From Oceanicola granulosus HTCC2516 (lineage in GTDB: Bacteria > Pseudomonadota > Alphaproteobacteria > Rhodobacterales > Rhodobacteraceae), in contig NZ_CH724107.1 in the NCBI RefSeq assembly GCF_000153305.1, positions 1,898,011 through 1,960,735 on the forward strand: 62,725 bases of DNA, written 5' to 3'. Both the position numbers and the translations under genes were made by a program. The first letter of the stretch is position 1; each line of letters opens with the position of its first letter. Below the pieces are notes generated by a model that worked only from the letters and a program-made list of their open reading frames with translations, ran no database searches and was not told where the DNA came from. Positions 53,232 through 61,907 of this stretch are shown one piece after another.

Positions 53232-54523
53232 CGGGTCTCCGGCGTTCCGGCGCTGGCGGGGGTCTCGGCGGTCGCGGCGGCGTTCTCGCCCGGCGGGGCG
53301 CCGGTGAAGGTCTTGCGCGGATCGAAGGCGTCGCGCACGCCCTCGAAGATGAAGACCAGCAGCGACAGCATGATCGCGAAGGTGAAGAACGCGGTGAAGC
53401 CGAGCCACGGCGCCTGCAGGTTCTGCTTGGCCTGCAGCGTCAGCTCGCCCAGCGACGGCGCCGACGAGGGCAGGCCGAAGCCGAGGAAGTCGAGGCTGGC
53501 GAGGGTGCCGATGGCGCCGGTGATGAGGAACGGCAGCATGGTGACGGTGGCGACCATCGCGTTGGGCAGGACATGGCGGAACATGATCGTCCGGTCCGTC
53601 ACTCCGAGCGCCCGGGCGGCGCGGACGTACTCGAAGTTGCGCGCCCGCAGGAATTCGGCCCGCACCACGCCCACCAGCGCCGGCCAGCCGAACAGCACCG
53701 TCAGGAACACCAGCAGCCAGAAACTTCGCCCCAGGATCGCGAAGACGATGATGATGACGTAGAGGCTCGGCGTGCCGGTCCAGATCTCGATGAAGCGCTG
53801 GAAGACGAGGTCGGTCCAGCCGCCGAAGTAGCCCTGGATCGCGCCGGCGACGATGCCGATCAGCGACGAGGCGACGGTGACGATGATGGCGAACAGCACC
53901 GACAGCCGGAAGCCGTAGATCACCCGGGCGACCACGTCGCGCTTGGTGTCGTCGGTGCCGAGCCAGTTGTCGGGGCTCGGCGGCGAGGGGGCGACGCCGG
54001 GGACGTCGACGATGCTGTCGTAGCTGTAGGGGATCGGCGGCCAGATCATCCAGCCGCTCCGGTAGTCGGGGTTGTCGTCGAGCGCGCCCGCGTCGGCGGC
54101 CTCGAGCGTGTCGACCGGGTCGTCGAAGCACAGGTCGGCCAGCCCGCCCGTCTCGATCAGGCAGCGGACCTCGATGTCGGAATAGGCCGCCTCGGTGCGG
54201 AAGTCGCCGCCGTAATCCTGCTCGGAGTAGAAGGCGAAAACGGGCACGCGCAGATCGCCGCGATAGTTGACGAGGATCGGCTTGTCGTTGGCGATGAACT
54301 CCGCGAACAGGCTCAGCCCGAACAGGATCCCGAAGATCCACAGCGACCAGAAGGCGCGGCCGTTGCGGCGGAAGTTGCGCCAGCGGCGCTGGTTGAGCGG
54401 CGACAGGAAGCGACGGCGGCCGCCGTCGACGGCCGGGGCGGCGCCCATGCCGGGCATCGGTTCCTGCTGCGAGGTGCCGGTCTGCCGCTCCGCAGGCTCG
54501 GGGGTGTTGTTGTCCTGCGCCAT
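53228..54523 (-). CDS. yejE: Peptide ABC transporter permease (YejE type)
   Basis: A 431-residue permease of the DppC/OppC family. After a polar N-terminus of about 50 residues comes a first helix (WSLWIFGILFGLSLFAEFIA), then a large periplasmic insert of roughly 120 residues that is typical of YejE. Five further helices follow around the EAA motif region (EYVRAARALGVTDRTIMFRH). The start lies two bases after the yejB stop codon. Confidence 0.94.
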
Positions 54524-54525
54524 CC

Positions 54526-55599
54526 TCAGCCTCGGCTCTCGAAGTCGATGCGGGGGTCGATCAGCACGTAGGTCAGGTCGGTCAGGATCCCGACGACGAG
54601 GCCGATCAGCGAGAAGGTGAACAGCGTGCCGAACACGACCGGGTAATCCCGCGCCACCGCCGCCTCGTAGCCGAGCCGGCCGAGGCCATCGAGGCTGAAC
54701 AGCGTCTCGATGATCAGCGAGCCGCCGAAGAACACGCCGATGAACAGCGCCGGAAAGCCCGAGATGACGATCAGCATCGCGTTGCGGAAGACGTGGCCGT
54801 AGAGCACCCGGCGCTCCGGCAGGCCCTTGGCCTTGGCCGTCATCACGTACTGCTTCTTGATCTCGTCGAGGAACGAGTTCTTCGTCAGCAGCGTCAGCGT
54901 CGCGAAGGCCGAAATGGTCGAGGCGAGCACCGGCAGCGTGATGTGCCAGAAGTAGTCGAGCACCTTGCCGACAAGGCTCAGGCTCTCCCAGTCGTCGCTG
55001 GTCAGCCCGCGCAGCGGGAACAGGCGGAAGTAGCTGCCCCCCGCGAACAGCACGATCAGCAGGATGGCGAACAGGAAGCCGGGGATCGCGTAGCCGATGA
55101 TGATCGCGCCCGAGGTCCAGGTGTCGAAGGGCGAGCCGTCGCGGACGGCCTTGCGGATGCCGAGCGGGATCGAGATGAGGTAGGCGATCAGCGTCGACCA
55201 CAGGCCCAGCGTGATCGAGACGGGCATCTTCTCGAGCACCAGGTCGACGACGGAGATGTTGCGGAAGTAGCTCTCGCCGAAGTCGAAGCGGATGTAGTCC
55301 CACATCATGTTGAGGAATCGCTCGAGCGGCGGCTTGTCGAAGCCGAACTCGCGCTCGAGCTCCTCGATGAACGCCTGCGGCAGCCCGCGCGCGCCGAGGT
55401 AGTCGCCCGAACCGCTGTCCATCGTCTCCGAACCGCCGCCCGCGAAGCTCTCGAACACATCGCCGCTGCCTTCGAGGCGGGCGATGATCTGCTCGATGGG
55501 GCCGCCGGGGACGAACTGGATCAGCGCGAAGTTGATGACCATGATCCCGAGCAGCGTCGGGATGACCAGCAGCAATCGTCTGAGGATGTAGGCGCCCAT
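54526..55599 (-). CDS. yejB: Peptide ABC transporter permease (YejB type)
   Basis: A 357-residue permease of the DppB/OppB family. The first helix [20 protein letters not shown] is followed by a periplasmic region and five helices. The EAA loop appears as [21 protein letters not shown]. YejB and YejE form the membrane channel. The gene is between yejA (116 bases upstream) and yejE (two bases downstream). Confidence 0.94.
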   Translation of the reverse strand: MGAYILRRLLLVIPTLLGIMVINFALIQFVPGGPIEQIIARLEGSGDVFESFAGGGSETMDSGSGDYLGARGLPQAFIEELEREFGFDKPPLERFLNMMWDYIRFDFGESYFRNISVVDLVLEKMPVSITLGLWSTLIAYLISIPLGIRKAVRDGSPFDTWTSGAIIIGYAIPGFLFAILLIVLFAGGSYFRLFPLRGLTSDDWESLSLVGKVLDYFWHITLPVLASTISAFATLTLLTKNSFLDEIKKQYVMTAKAKGLPERRVLYGHVFRNAMLIVISGFPALFIGVFFGGSLIIETLFSLDGLGRLGYEAAVARDYPVVFGTLFTFSLIGLVVGILTDLTYVLIDPRIDFESRG

Positions 55600-55715
55600 A
55601 TCACTCCGGTCTTGGTCGTCTGTTGTCCGGGCAGCTAGCACAGGCTGCCCCGCCGGCCACAAGTAGGGCCGGCGGCGCGAGGGTCACACGTTTCGTCACA
55701 TCGACGACATGCGGC

Positions 55716-57629
55716 TCACTGGAATGCGCCGGCCGCGCGCAGTTCCTCCGCGGCTTCCGCGTCGTACCACCAGAAGTCCAGCTCGCCGCGCGCGTAGGGC
55801 GGCAGCTCCTCGGGATGGCGGAACATGTCGTAGTAGGCGACCCAGTGCTCGGCGTTGTACCATTGCGGCACGTCGAAGTGCAGCGAACGCAGCACCCGGT
55901 CGAGCGCGCGGACGGAATTCTGCAGCTCGTCCACCGTCTCCGAGGCGGTCACGATCGGCAGGAGCCGGTCCACCGCCTCGTTGCGCAGCCGCTGCAGGTT
56001 GCGCGAGCTCTCGTCGGCGGTCGACGAAGCGAACCACTGCTCGAGCTCGGTGCCGGGCTCGAGGGTCATGCCGAAGCCGGCGTTGGCGAGGTCGAAGTCG
56101 CCGCTCAGCCGCCGCTCCTGGTAGGTCGAGGCGTCGACCCGCTCGAGCTCGCCGCGGATACCGAGCGCGTTGAGGTTCTCGATGAATGGGTTCACGATCC
56201 GGTCAAACTGCGGCGAGAACTGCAGGATCACCGCCTCCAGCACCTCGCCGTCCTTCTCGTAGAAGCCGCTGTCGCCGATCTCCCAGCCCGCCTCCTGCAG
56301 CAGCGCGTTGGCCTCGCGCAGCTGGCTGCGGCTCGGGGCGTTCTGCTCGGCATCGTGCACCGGCGGGATCACCGCCTCGGCGGTGAGGATGCTCTCGTCG
56401 AGCAGCCCCTCCTCGACGAGCGGCTCGAGGATCGCCAGCTCGCCCTCGGTCGGCGTGCCGGTGGCAGCGAGGTCGGTGTTGGGCCAGAAGGAGTCCGGGC
56501 GCTGATAGAGGCCGTAGAACAGCGTGCGGTTCGACCATTCGAAGTTGAACATCAGCTCGACGGCCTGCCGCACCCGCTGGTCCTGCCACTTCTCGCGGTC
56601 GAGGTTGAAGACGAACGCCTGCCGGGTGCCGACGGTGCCGTCGGGCAGCGTCTCCTTGACGACCCAGCCCTTGTCCAGCGCCGGGAAGTCGTAGCCCGTG
56701 GCCCAGAGAAGCGAAGTGTTTTCGGCGCGGAAGGTGTACTCGCCTGCCTTGAAGCCCTCGAAGGCGGCGGAGGCGTCGGCGAAATATTCGACGCGGATCG
56801 TCTCGAAGTTGCCGCGGCCGATGTTGAGCGGGTGCTCGAAGCCCCAGTAGTCGGGATTGGAACGGTAGATGACGTTCCGGTTGTAGTCGAACTCGTCGAG
56901 CACGTACTGCCCGGTCGACAGCAGCGGCACCTCGCTGGGCTCGTCGAGCCGCTGGCCCGTCTCCTCGAACCACGCCTCTGAGAAGATCGGCGTGCCTCCC
57001 GCGAAGGTCACGCGGTCGCGCATCGGGGCTGCGTCGGTGAAGTTGAACCGGATCGTGTGATCGTCGATCACCTCCATCGACTCGAGCCAGGTGGAGCGCA
57101 CCAGCCGCCACTCGGAGATGCCCTGCTCGAGGAACAGGTTCATGGAGAACTCCACGTCCTCCGCCATCATCGGCGTGCCGTCCTGGAAAGTGACGTCGTC
57201 GCGCAGGTTGAACTGCACCCACGACAGGTCCTCGGGATATTCCATCGTGGTGCAGAGGAAGCAGTAGGCGCCGTAGGGATCGTCGGCGGTGCCGGCGAGG
57301 ATCGCCTCGCTGCCGATGGTCGCCAGCGCCGCCGCGACGCCCTGGAAGGCATAGAGGTTGAAGCTGTCGAACGTCCCCTGCGACCAGATCGCGATCTCGC
57401 CGCCCTTCGGCGCGTCGGGATTGACGTAGTCGAGGTGCTCCATGTCGGGGCCGTACTTCACCTCGCCGAAGTTGGAGTAGGCATGGGTGACGATGACGTC
57501 GCCCTCGGCCTCCTGCGCCCGGCCTTCCACGGACCAGAGCGCGAGACCGGCGGCGAGAACGAGGCCGGAGCGGCCTGCGGGCCGGGCCGGGTTGCGGGGC
57601 GAGGCGACGGCCTCGGGCTGGCGGGGCAT
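55716..57629 (-). CDS. yejA: Peptide-binding protein of the ABC transporter (YejA type)
   Basis: A 637-residue periplasmic solute-binding protein of family 5. The N-terminus has a basic region, then a hydrophobic stretch (LVLAAGLALWSVEG) and a likely cleavage after RAQ near residue 40. Typical family segments follow, such as AYSNFGEVKYGPDMEHLDY, WVQFNLRDDVTFQDGTPMMAEDV and YDFPALDKGWV. YejA-type proteins bind oligopeptides, including antimicrobial ones. AGGAG lies upstream of the ATG at 57629. First gene of the operon. Confidence 0.94.
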   Translation of the reverse strand: MPRQPEAVASPRNPARPAGRSGLVLAAGLALWSVEGRAQEAEGDVIVTHAYSNFGEVKYGPDMEHLDYVNPDAPKGGEIAIWSQGTFDSFNLYAFQGVAAALATIGSEAILAGTADDPYGAYCFLCTTMEYPEDLSWVQFNLRDDVTFQDGTPMMAEDVEFSMNLFLEQGISEWRLVRSTWLESMEVIDDHTIRFNFTDAAPMRDRVTFAGGTPIFSEAWFEETGQRLDEPSEVPLLSTGQYVLDEFDYNRNVIYRSNPDYWGFEHPLNIGRGNFETIRVEYFADASAAFEGFKAGEYTFRAENTSLLWATGYDFPALDKGWVVKETLPDGTVGTRQAFVFNLDREKWQDQRVRQAVELMFNFEWSNRTLFYGLYQRPDSFWPNTDLAATGTPTEGELAILEPLVEEGLLDESILTAEAVIPPVHDAEQNAPSRSQLREANALLQEAGWEIGDSGFYEKDGEVLEAVILQFSPQFDRIVNPFIENLNALGIRGELERVDASTYQERRLSGDFDLANAGFGMTLEPGTELEQWFASSTADESSRNLQRLRNEAVDRLLPIVTASETVDELQNSVRALDRVLRSLHFDVPQWYNAEHWVAYYDMFRHPEELPPYARGELDFWWYDAEAAEELRAAGAFQ

Positions 57630-57682
57630 GGGCACCACTCCTGTCGTGTGCGGCCCTCTGGCGGGGCCAATTCCTCCAGCGA

Positions 57683-57711
57683 AGCTAAAGGGGGCCAAGT
57701 CTCACAAGCAA
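57683..57711 (-). promoter_or_regulatory. Predicted promoter of the yejABEF operon
   Basis: On the minus strand, TTGCTT (57706-57711) and TTAGCT (57683-57688) are 17 bases apart. Transcription would begin about 45 bases before yejA. Confidence 0.45.
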
Positions 57712-57756
57712 GGCGAGATTTCGTCAGCGCGCCGTGATCCGCCGGCACGAAGAGAA

Positions 57757-57780
57757 AGAGCCGCCCCGGGGGACGGCTCT
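57757..57780 (-). terminator. Terminator after the cytochrome c gene
   Basis: Perfect 7-bp stem AGAGCCG (57757-57763) and CGGCTCT (57774-57780) with a ten-base loop. TTCTCTTCG follows on the minus strand. It ends the cytochrome c transcript before the yej promoter. Confidence 0.7.
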
Positions 57781-57812
57781 GTTCGCAACGGTCGCAAGCG
57801 CGTTGGCCGGGC

Positions 57813-58340
57813 TCAGCCCTCGAAGGTCGCCAGGTAGGCGATCAGGTCGGCGCGGTCTTCGGCGCGGCGCATGCCGCCGTAGGTCATCGCGGTGCCCGGC
57901 GCGTAGCCGCGCGGATCGGCGAGGAAGCCGTCCAACTCCTCCGGGGTCCAGACCTCGACCACGTCGCGCAGGGCACCGGAATAGTTGAAGCCCTCCACCG
58001 CGGCGACCTCGCGGCCGACGACGCCGTGCAGCGTCGGGCCGGTGCCGTTCACGCCCGGCTCGAGCGCGTGACACGCGCGGCAGTTGCGCCACAGCTCCTC
58101 GCCCGCGGCGGCGTCGGCGACGGCGTAGATCTCCTCGAACGGAGGGCCGGTTTCCTCGGCCGCGGCTGCGCCGGCGGCGCCGGTCTCGGGCACCTCGATG
58201 GAGTAGGCCTGCGCATGTTCGTCGCCGTGACCGCCGCCCGGATGATAGATGATCTCCGCAACCCAGCCGCCGAGAAGGAGGACCAGCAGCGTGCCGCAGA
58301 ATGCACCTACGACCTTGGTCATCGTCATTGTGTCGAACAT
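57813..58340 (-). CDS. Membrane-anchored cytochrome c (CycM/cy-like)
   Basis: A 175-residue class I cytochrome c held in the membrane by an uncleaved N-terminal helix (about 9-31). A flexible Ala-, Glu- and Gly-rich linker (38-68) separates it from the haem domain, with the CRACH haem site (87-91) and a likely methionine ligand in GTAMTYGG (M152). This plan is that of CycM / cytochrome cy, which carries electrons from the bc1 complex to oxidases or reaction centres. The start MFDTMTMTKVVG is the family start; an upstream frame adds 19 unrelated residues. Confidence 0.93.
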   Translation of the reverse strand: MFDTMTMTKVVGAFCGTLLVLLLGGWVAEIIYHPGGGHGDEHAQAYSIEVPETGAAGAAAAEETGPPFEEIYAVADAAAGEELWRNCRACHALEPGVNGTGPTLHGVVGREVAAVEGFNYSGALRDVVEVWTPEELDGFLADPRGYAPGTAMTYGGMRRAEDRADLIAYLATFEG

Positions 58341-58372
58341 GTCGCGCTTCGCCCCGAACTGAAATTCGCGCC

Positions 58373-58402
58373 CATGTATCCGCTTCAAGCGCGGCAACGC
58401 AA
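58373..58402 (-). promoter_or_regulatory. Possible promoter of the cytochrome c gene
   Basis: On the minus strand, TTGCGT (58397-58402) and TACATG (58373-58378) are 18 bases apart, about 35 bases before the start codon. Confidence 0.4.
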
Positions 58403-58458
58403 GATGTAGGACCGCGACGAAATGCCCATTTTCACGGCCCCGGGGGGAGGTCAGCGGA

Positions 58459-59313
58459 ATGACCGGAAAGATCGCCTTCCAGGGGCAGCTCGGCGCCTAC
58501 GGCCACCAGGCCTGCCTCGAAGCCCATCCCGACCTCGAGCCGCTGCCCTGCCCGACCTTCGAGCAGGCCATCGAGTCCGTGCGCAAGGGCGACGCCGAAC
58601 TCGGCATGATCGCCATCGAGAATTCCACCTACGGCCGCGTCGCCGACGTCCACCACCTGCTGCCCGAGAGCGGGCTGCACATCGTCGACGAGCACTTCCT
58701 GCGGGTCCATATCAGCGTGCTCGGCGTGCCGGGCGCGCAGCTGTCCGACCTGCGCCGGGTGCGCTCGATGTCGATCCTGCTCGGCCAGTGCCGGGGCTTC
58801 ATCCGCGAGCACGGGCTCGACACGCTGAGCTGGACCGACAACGCCCGCGCCGCGCAGGACGTCGCCGAGCTGGGCGATCCGTCCGAGGGGGCGCTGGCCT
58901 CCGAGCTCGCGGCGCAGATCTACGGGCTCAACGTGCTGGCGCGCCACGTCGAGGACCACGACCGCAACACCACGCGCTTCCTGATCATGTCGCGCGAGCC
59001 CGACTTCAACCGGCGCGGCCACGGGCCGATGATCACCAGCTTCATCTTCCGCGTCCGCAACATCCCGGCCGCGCTCTACAAGGCGATGGGCGGCTTCGCG
59101 ACGAACGGCGTCAACATGACCAAGCTCGAGAGCTACATGGTCGACGGCAACTTCTCCGCCACCCAGTTCTACGCCGAGGTCGAGGGCCATCCCGACGACC
59201 GCTCGCTGCAGCTGGCGCTGGAAGAGCTGGACTACTTCACCGACCGCATCCGCCTGATGGGCGTGTTCCCGGCCGACCGGCGCCGCTACGAGCGGCGCGG
59301 AAGCGGCGACTAG
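58459..59313 (+). CDS. pheA: Prephenate dehydratase
   Basis: Converts prephenate to phenylpyruvate in phenylalanine synthesis. The 284 residues have a catalytic domain with FQGQLGAYGHQA, IAIENSTYGRVADVHHLL and the T172-R173-F174 motif, followed by an ACT regulatory domain from about residue 193. In the ACT domain the ESRP motif of phenylalanine-sensitive enzymes reads ESYM, so feedback control may differ. There is no mutase domain; a separate chorismate mutase lies at 35168-35464. It ends directly against rlmH with no intergenic base. Confidence 0.95.
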   Translation: MTGKIAFQGQLGAYGHQACLEAHPDLEPLPCPTFEQAIESVRKGDAELGMIAIENSTYGRVADVHHLLPESGLHIVDEHFLRVHISVLGVPGAQLSDLRRVRSMSILLGQCRGFIREHGLDTLSWTDNARAAQDVAELGDPSEGALASELAAQIYGLNVLARHVEDHDRNTTRFLIMSREPDFNRRGHGPMITSFIFRVRNIPAALYKAMGGFATNGVNMTKLESYMVDGNFSATQFYAEVEGHPDDRSLQLALEELDYFTDRIRLMGVFPADRRRYERRGSGD

Positions 59314-59784
59314 TCAGACGCGGTGGTAGGGCGATCCGGCGAGGATCGTCGCGGCGCGGTAGAGCTGTTCGGCCAGCATCAGCCGCGCGAGCATGTGCGG
59401 CCAGACCATCTGGCCCAGCGACAGCCGCAAATCGGCGCCCTCGGCGAGCCCGCCGCCGAGCCCGTCGGCGCCCCCGATCAGGAACGCCGCCTCGCCCCGC
59501 CCCTCGTCGCGCCACGCGCCGAGGCGGGCGGCGAAGTCGGGGGAGGTGAGGGTGCGGCCGTGTTCGTCGAGCGCGATGCGCACCGCGCCGGCGGGCGCGG
59601 CCTTGTCCAGCAGGGCGGCCTCGGCCTCGCGGCCGCCGCCCTTCCTGTCCTCGACCTCGAGCACCCGCGCCGGCCCGAGGCCCAGCGCCCGGCCGGTCCG
59701 GTCGAACCGTGTCAGGTAGTCGTCGATGAGGGTGCGCTCGGGACCGGCCCGCAGCCGGCCCACCGCGCAGATGGCGATCCGCAT
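59314..59784 (-). CDS. rlmH: 23S rRNA (pseudouridine1915-N3)-methyltransferase RlmH
   Basis: SPOUT-fold methyltransferase acting on pseudouridine 1915 in helix 69 of 23S rRNA. The 156 residues include the knot segments VRIALDEHGRTLTSPDFAA, AFLIGGADGLG and LSLGQMVWPHMLARLMLAEQ, and end YRAATILAGSPYHR, all conserved. It follows rsfS by four bases, the usual rsfS-rlmH pair. Confidence 0.97.
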   Translation of the reverse strand: MRIAICAVGRLRAGPERTLIDDYLTRFDRTGRALGLGPARVLEVEDRKGGGREAEAALLDKAAPAGAVRIALDEHGRTLTSPDFAARLGAWRDEGRGEAAFLIGGADGLGGGLAEGADLRLSLGQMVWPHMLARLMLAEQLYRAATILAGSPYHRV

Positions 59785-59788
59785 ACGT

Positions 59789-60154
59789 TCAGCGGCTGGC
59801 GGACTCGGACGCGCTGGCGGGCGCCCACATCTTCTCCAGCTGGTAGAACTCGCGGACTTCCGGCCGGAACACGTGGACGATCACGTCGCCCGTGTCGATC
59901 AGGACCCAGTCGCCCGCTTCCTTGCCCTCGACCTTGGACTGCACGCCCAGCTCGGTCTTGAGCCGGTCGGTCAGCTTCTCGGCGATCGAGACGACCTGAC
60001 GAGTCGAGCGGCCGGAGGCGATGATCATCCAGTCGCCCATCTCGGAACGGCCGCGCAGGTCGATCTGCGTGATCTCTTCGGCCTTGTCGTCGTCGAGGGA
60101 GGTGAGGATCGCGGCGAGGATCGAGTCGCTCGTCGCGTGGGGGTGCGCCGTCAT
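59789..60154 (-). CDS. rsfS: Ribosome silencing factor RsfS
   Basis: Binds L14 on the 50S subunit and blocks subunit joining during starvation. The 121 residues contain DDDKAEEITQIDLRGRSEMG, WMIIASGRSTRQV and GDWVLIDTGDVIVHVF, which are family blocks. The start MTAHPHATSDSIL is preferred over an in-frame codon 11 residues earlier. nadD, often the upstream neighbour, is absent here. A strong promoter match lies about 100 bases upstream. Confidence 0.96.
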   Translation of the reverse strand: MTAHPHATSDSILAAILTSLDDDKAEEITQIDLRGRSEMGDWMIIASGRSTRQVVSIAEKLTDRLKTELGVQSKVEGKEAGDWVLIDTGDVIVHVFRPEVREFYQLEKMWAPASASESASR

Positions 60155-60256
60155 GCGGGCGCCTTCAGAAGCGGGCGACGCCGCCAATGAGGTGAGAGAC
60201 AGAGTGTCGTCCTCCAGGTTGCGCGCCTGAGGGGCCCCGGCGCCGGGCGTAGCTCA

Positions 60257-60285
60257 AATGTAACACCTGACATGCTGCATTTCAA
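60257..60285 (-). promoter_or_regulatory. Predicted promoter of rsfS-rlmH
   Basis: On the minus strand, TTGAAA (60280-60285) and TACATT (60257-60262) with a 17-base spacer. This is among the best matches in the window and gives a leader of roughly 95 bases. Confidence 0.55.
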
Positions 60286-60305
60286 TGAAACCGCGCCCAC
60301 CGGCA

Positions 60306-61709
60306 TCACTCCGCCGTCGCCGCGCCGCCGGGCGCCGTCGTCGCGAGCCGGGAGCCCTCGAGCACCTTCACCTCGCGCTGCGGGAACGGGATCGAGATCC
60401 CGTGCTCGCGGAAGGCGTCCCAGAGGGCGAGGTAGACGTTGCCGCGGATGTTGGTGAGCCCGCCCGTCGGATCGCGGATCCAGAAGCGCAGGATGTAGTC
60501 GACCGACGAGTCGCCGAAGCCGGTGATATGGCACACGGTCGGGCGGTCGGTGAGCACCCGGTCGACGCTCTCGGCGGCGGCGATGGCGATGCGGCGGACC
60601 TCGTGGGGGTTGTCGGCGTAGGAGGTGCCGAAGTGGATGTCGAGCCGGACGAAGTCGTTGGAATGCGACCAGTTCACCACCTGCCCGGTGATGAGGTCCT
60701 CGTTGGGGATCAGGTATTCCTTGCCGTCGCGCGTGGTGATCGAGACGTAGCGCGCGCCGAGCGCGTTGATCCAGCCGAACGTGTCGCCCGTGGAGATCAC
60801 GTCGCCGGGCTTGATCGACTTGTCGAGCAGGATGATGACGCCCGAGACGAGGTTGGAGACGACCTTCTGCAGACCGAAGCCGAGCCCGACGCCGATCGCC
60901 CCCGAGAGCACCGCGAGCCCGGTGAGATCGACCCCGACGGCGTTGAGCCCGACGAAGAAGGCGGCGCCGTAGAAAAGCACCTGCGCGACCTTCACCACCA
61001 GCACCTGCATCGAGGGGCTGATGTCCTCGTTGCTCTGGATCCGCGCCGAGGCCTGCACCGTGATGAAGCGCGCCGCGATGAGCAGCGCGCCGATGATGAG
61101 TACCGCGTGCAGCAGGGTCAGCAGCGACAGCCGCGTCTCGCCGAAGTCGATCGCCGTCGCCTCGAGCACCTCGCCGGTCTCGTCGTTCAGTCCGACGATG
61201 CGCAGGGTGATCCAGATCCACGCCCCGTAGCGCACCACCGCGCGCAGCACCGGGTTGCCGATCAGCCGCGTCGTCAGCGCCACGATCAGCCACGCTAGCG
61301 CGAGGTTGGCGACGATGCCGAGGATGTAGGAGCGCGAGGGCCACGTCGCCTCGCGCATCACCATGTAGGTGAGCCAGATCAGCGCCACGAAGAAGATCAT
61401 CCGCAGCCGCCGGTGGATCACCACCAGCACCCGCAGCCGCCATTTCGGCCAGCCGCTCCGCGTGCGCATCCAGTCGTGGAGCCGCGGCGCCAGCACCGCC
61501 CGCAGCAGGTGCGCCGCCGCGAGCAGCGCCAGCACGATCAGCACCTGGTAGGCGTTCCACGGGCGCAGCAGCGAGCCCAGGAACGTCTCCGCCTGGCCCT
61601 GCAGGTCGCGCAGGCCGCCGAGCAGGCTTTCGAACTGGTTGTTGATCGCTTCCGCTCCCCGCCACCGGCGCCTTCGACAGCAAAATATCCCGCCCCACCG
61701 GCACGGCAA
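60306..61709 (-). CDS. MscS-type mechanosensitive channel
   Basis: A large MscS-family channel. Three or more N-terminal hydrophobic helices precede the MscS core, with the pore-lining helix GLAVLSGAIGVGLGFGLQKV, the SGVIILLDKSIKPGDVI beta domain and the cytoplasmic domain. The full frame gives 467 residues from a TTG at 61709, but its first 21 residues (CRWGGIFCCRRRRW) do not look like protein. The family-like sequence begins INNQFESLL, where an ATC at 61646 follows GGGGAG by eight bases. The true start is therefore unresolved; the channel identity is not. Confidence 0.88.
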   Translation of the reverse strand: MPCRWGGIFCCRRRRWRGAEAINNQFESLLGGLRDLQGQAETFLGSLLRPWNAYQVLIVLALLAAAHLLRAVLAPRLHDWMRTRSGWPKWRLRVLVVIHRRLRMIFFVALIWLTYMVMREATWPSRSYILGIVANLALAWLIVALTTRLIGNPVLRAVVRYGAWIWITLRIVGLNDETGEVLEATAIDFGETRLSLLTLLHAVLIIGALLIAARFITVQASARIQSNEDISPSMQVLVVKVAQVLFYGAAFFVGLNAVGVDLTGLAVLSGAIGVGLGFGLQKVVSNLVSGVIILLDKSIKPGDVISTGDTFGWINALGARYVSITTRDGKEYLIPNEDLITGQVVNWSHSNDFVRLDIHFGTSYADNPHEVRRIAIAAAESVDRVLTDRPTVCHITGFGDSSVDYILRFWIRDPTGGLTNIRGNVYLALWDAFREHGISIPFPQREVKVLEGSRLATTAPGGAATAE

Positions 61710-61730
61710 GCGCCGCGCGCCGGAGCGGCC

Positions 61731-61759
61731 TTGATGGAATCGCGTTCAGGGGATAAGTG
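61731..61759 (+). promoter_or_regulatory. Possible promoter upstream of leuC
   Basis: TTGATG (61731-61736) and TAAGTG (61754-61759) with a 17-base spacer. The start of transcription would fall near 61766, next to the ATG of a 28-codon frame. Confidence 0.35.
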
Positions 61760-61767
61760 AGCGGCCC

Positions 61768-61854
61768 ATGACGAAGGTCTTCCACATCGGCGACCGCGCC
61801 CGTCTGCGCGAACGGTTCCACGGAGCCAGAGTCTCGGTCCTCGCCCGACTCTGA
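61768..61854 (+). CDS. Possible 28-residue leader peptide before leuC
   Basis: A short frame from ATG to TGA beginning [19 protein letters not shown]. It is basic and has only three leucines, so it is not a leucine attenuator of the usual type. The stop codon lies in a 7-bp hairpin (CAGAGTC 61827-61833 with GACTCTG 61847-61853). No strong ribosome-binding site is visible. It may be chance. Confidence 0.25.
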   Translation: MTKVFHIGDRARLRERFHGARVSVLARL

Positions 61855-61907
61855 CCGGGGTCCTCCGTCACCACCTCGTTACCTTCGCATCAATCGGGAG
61901 ATCACCG

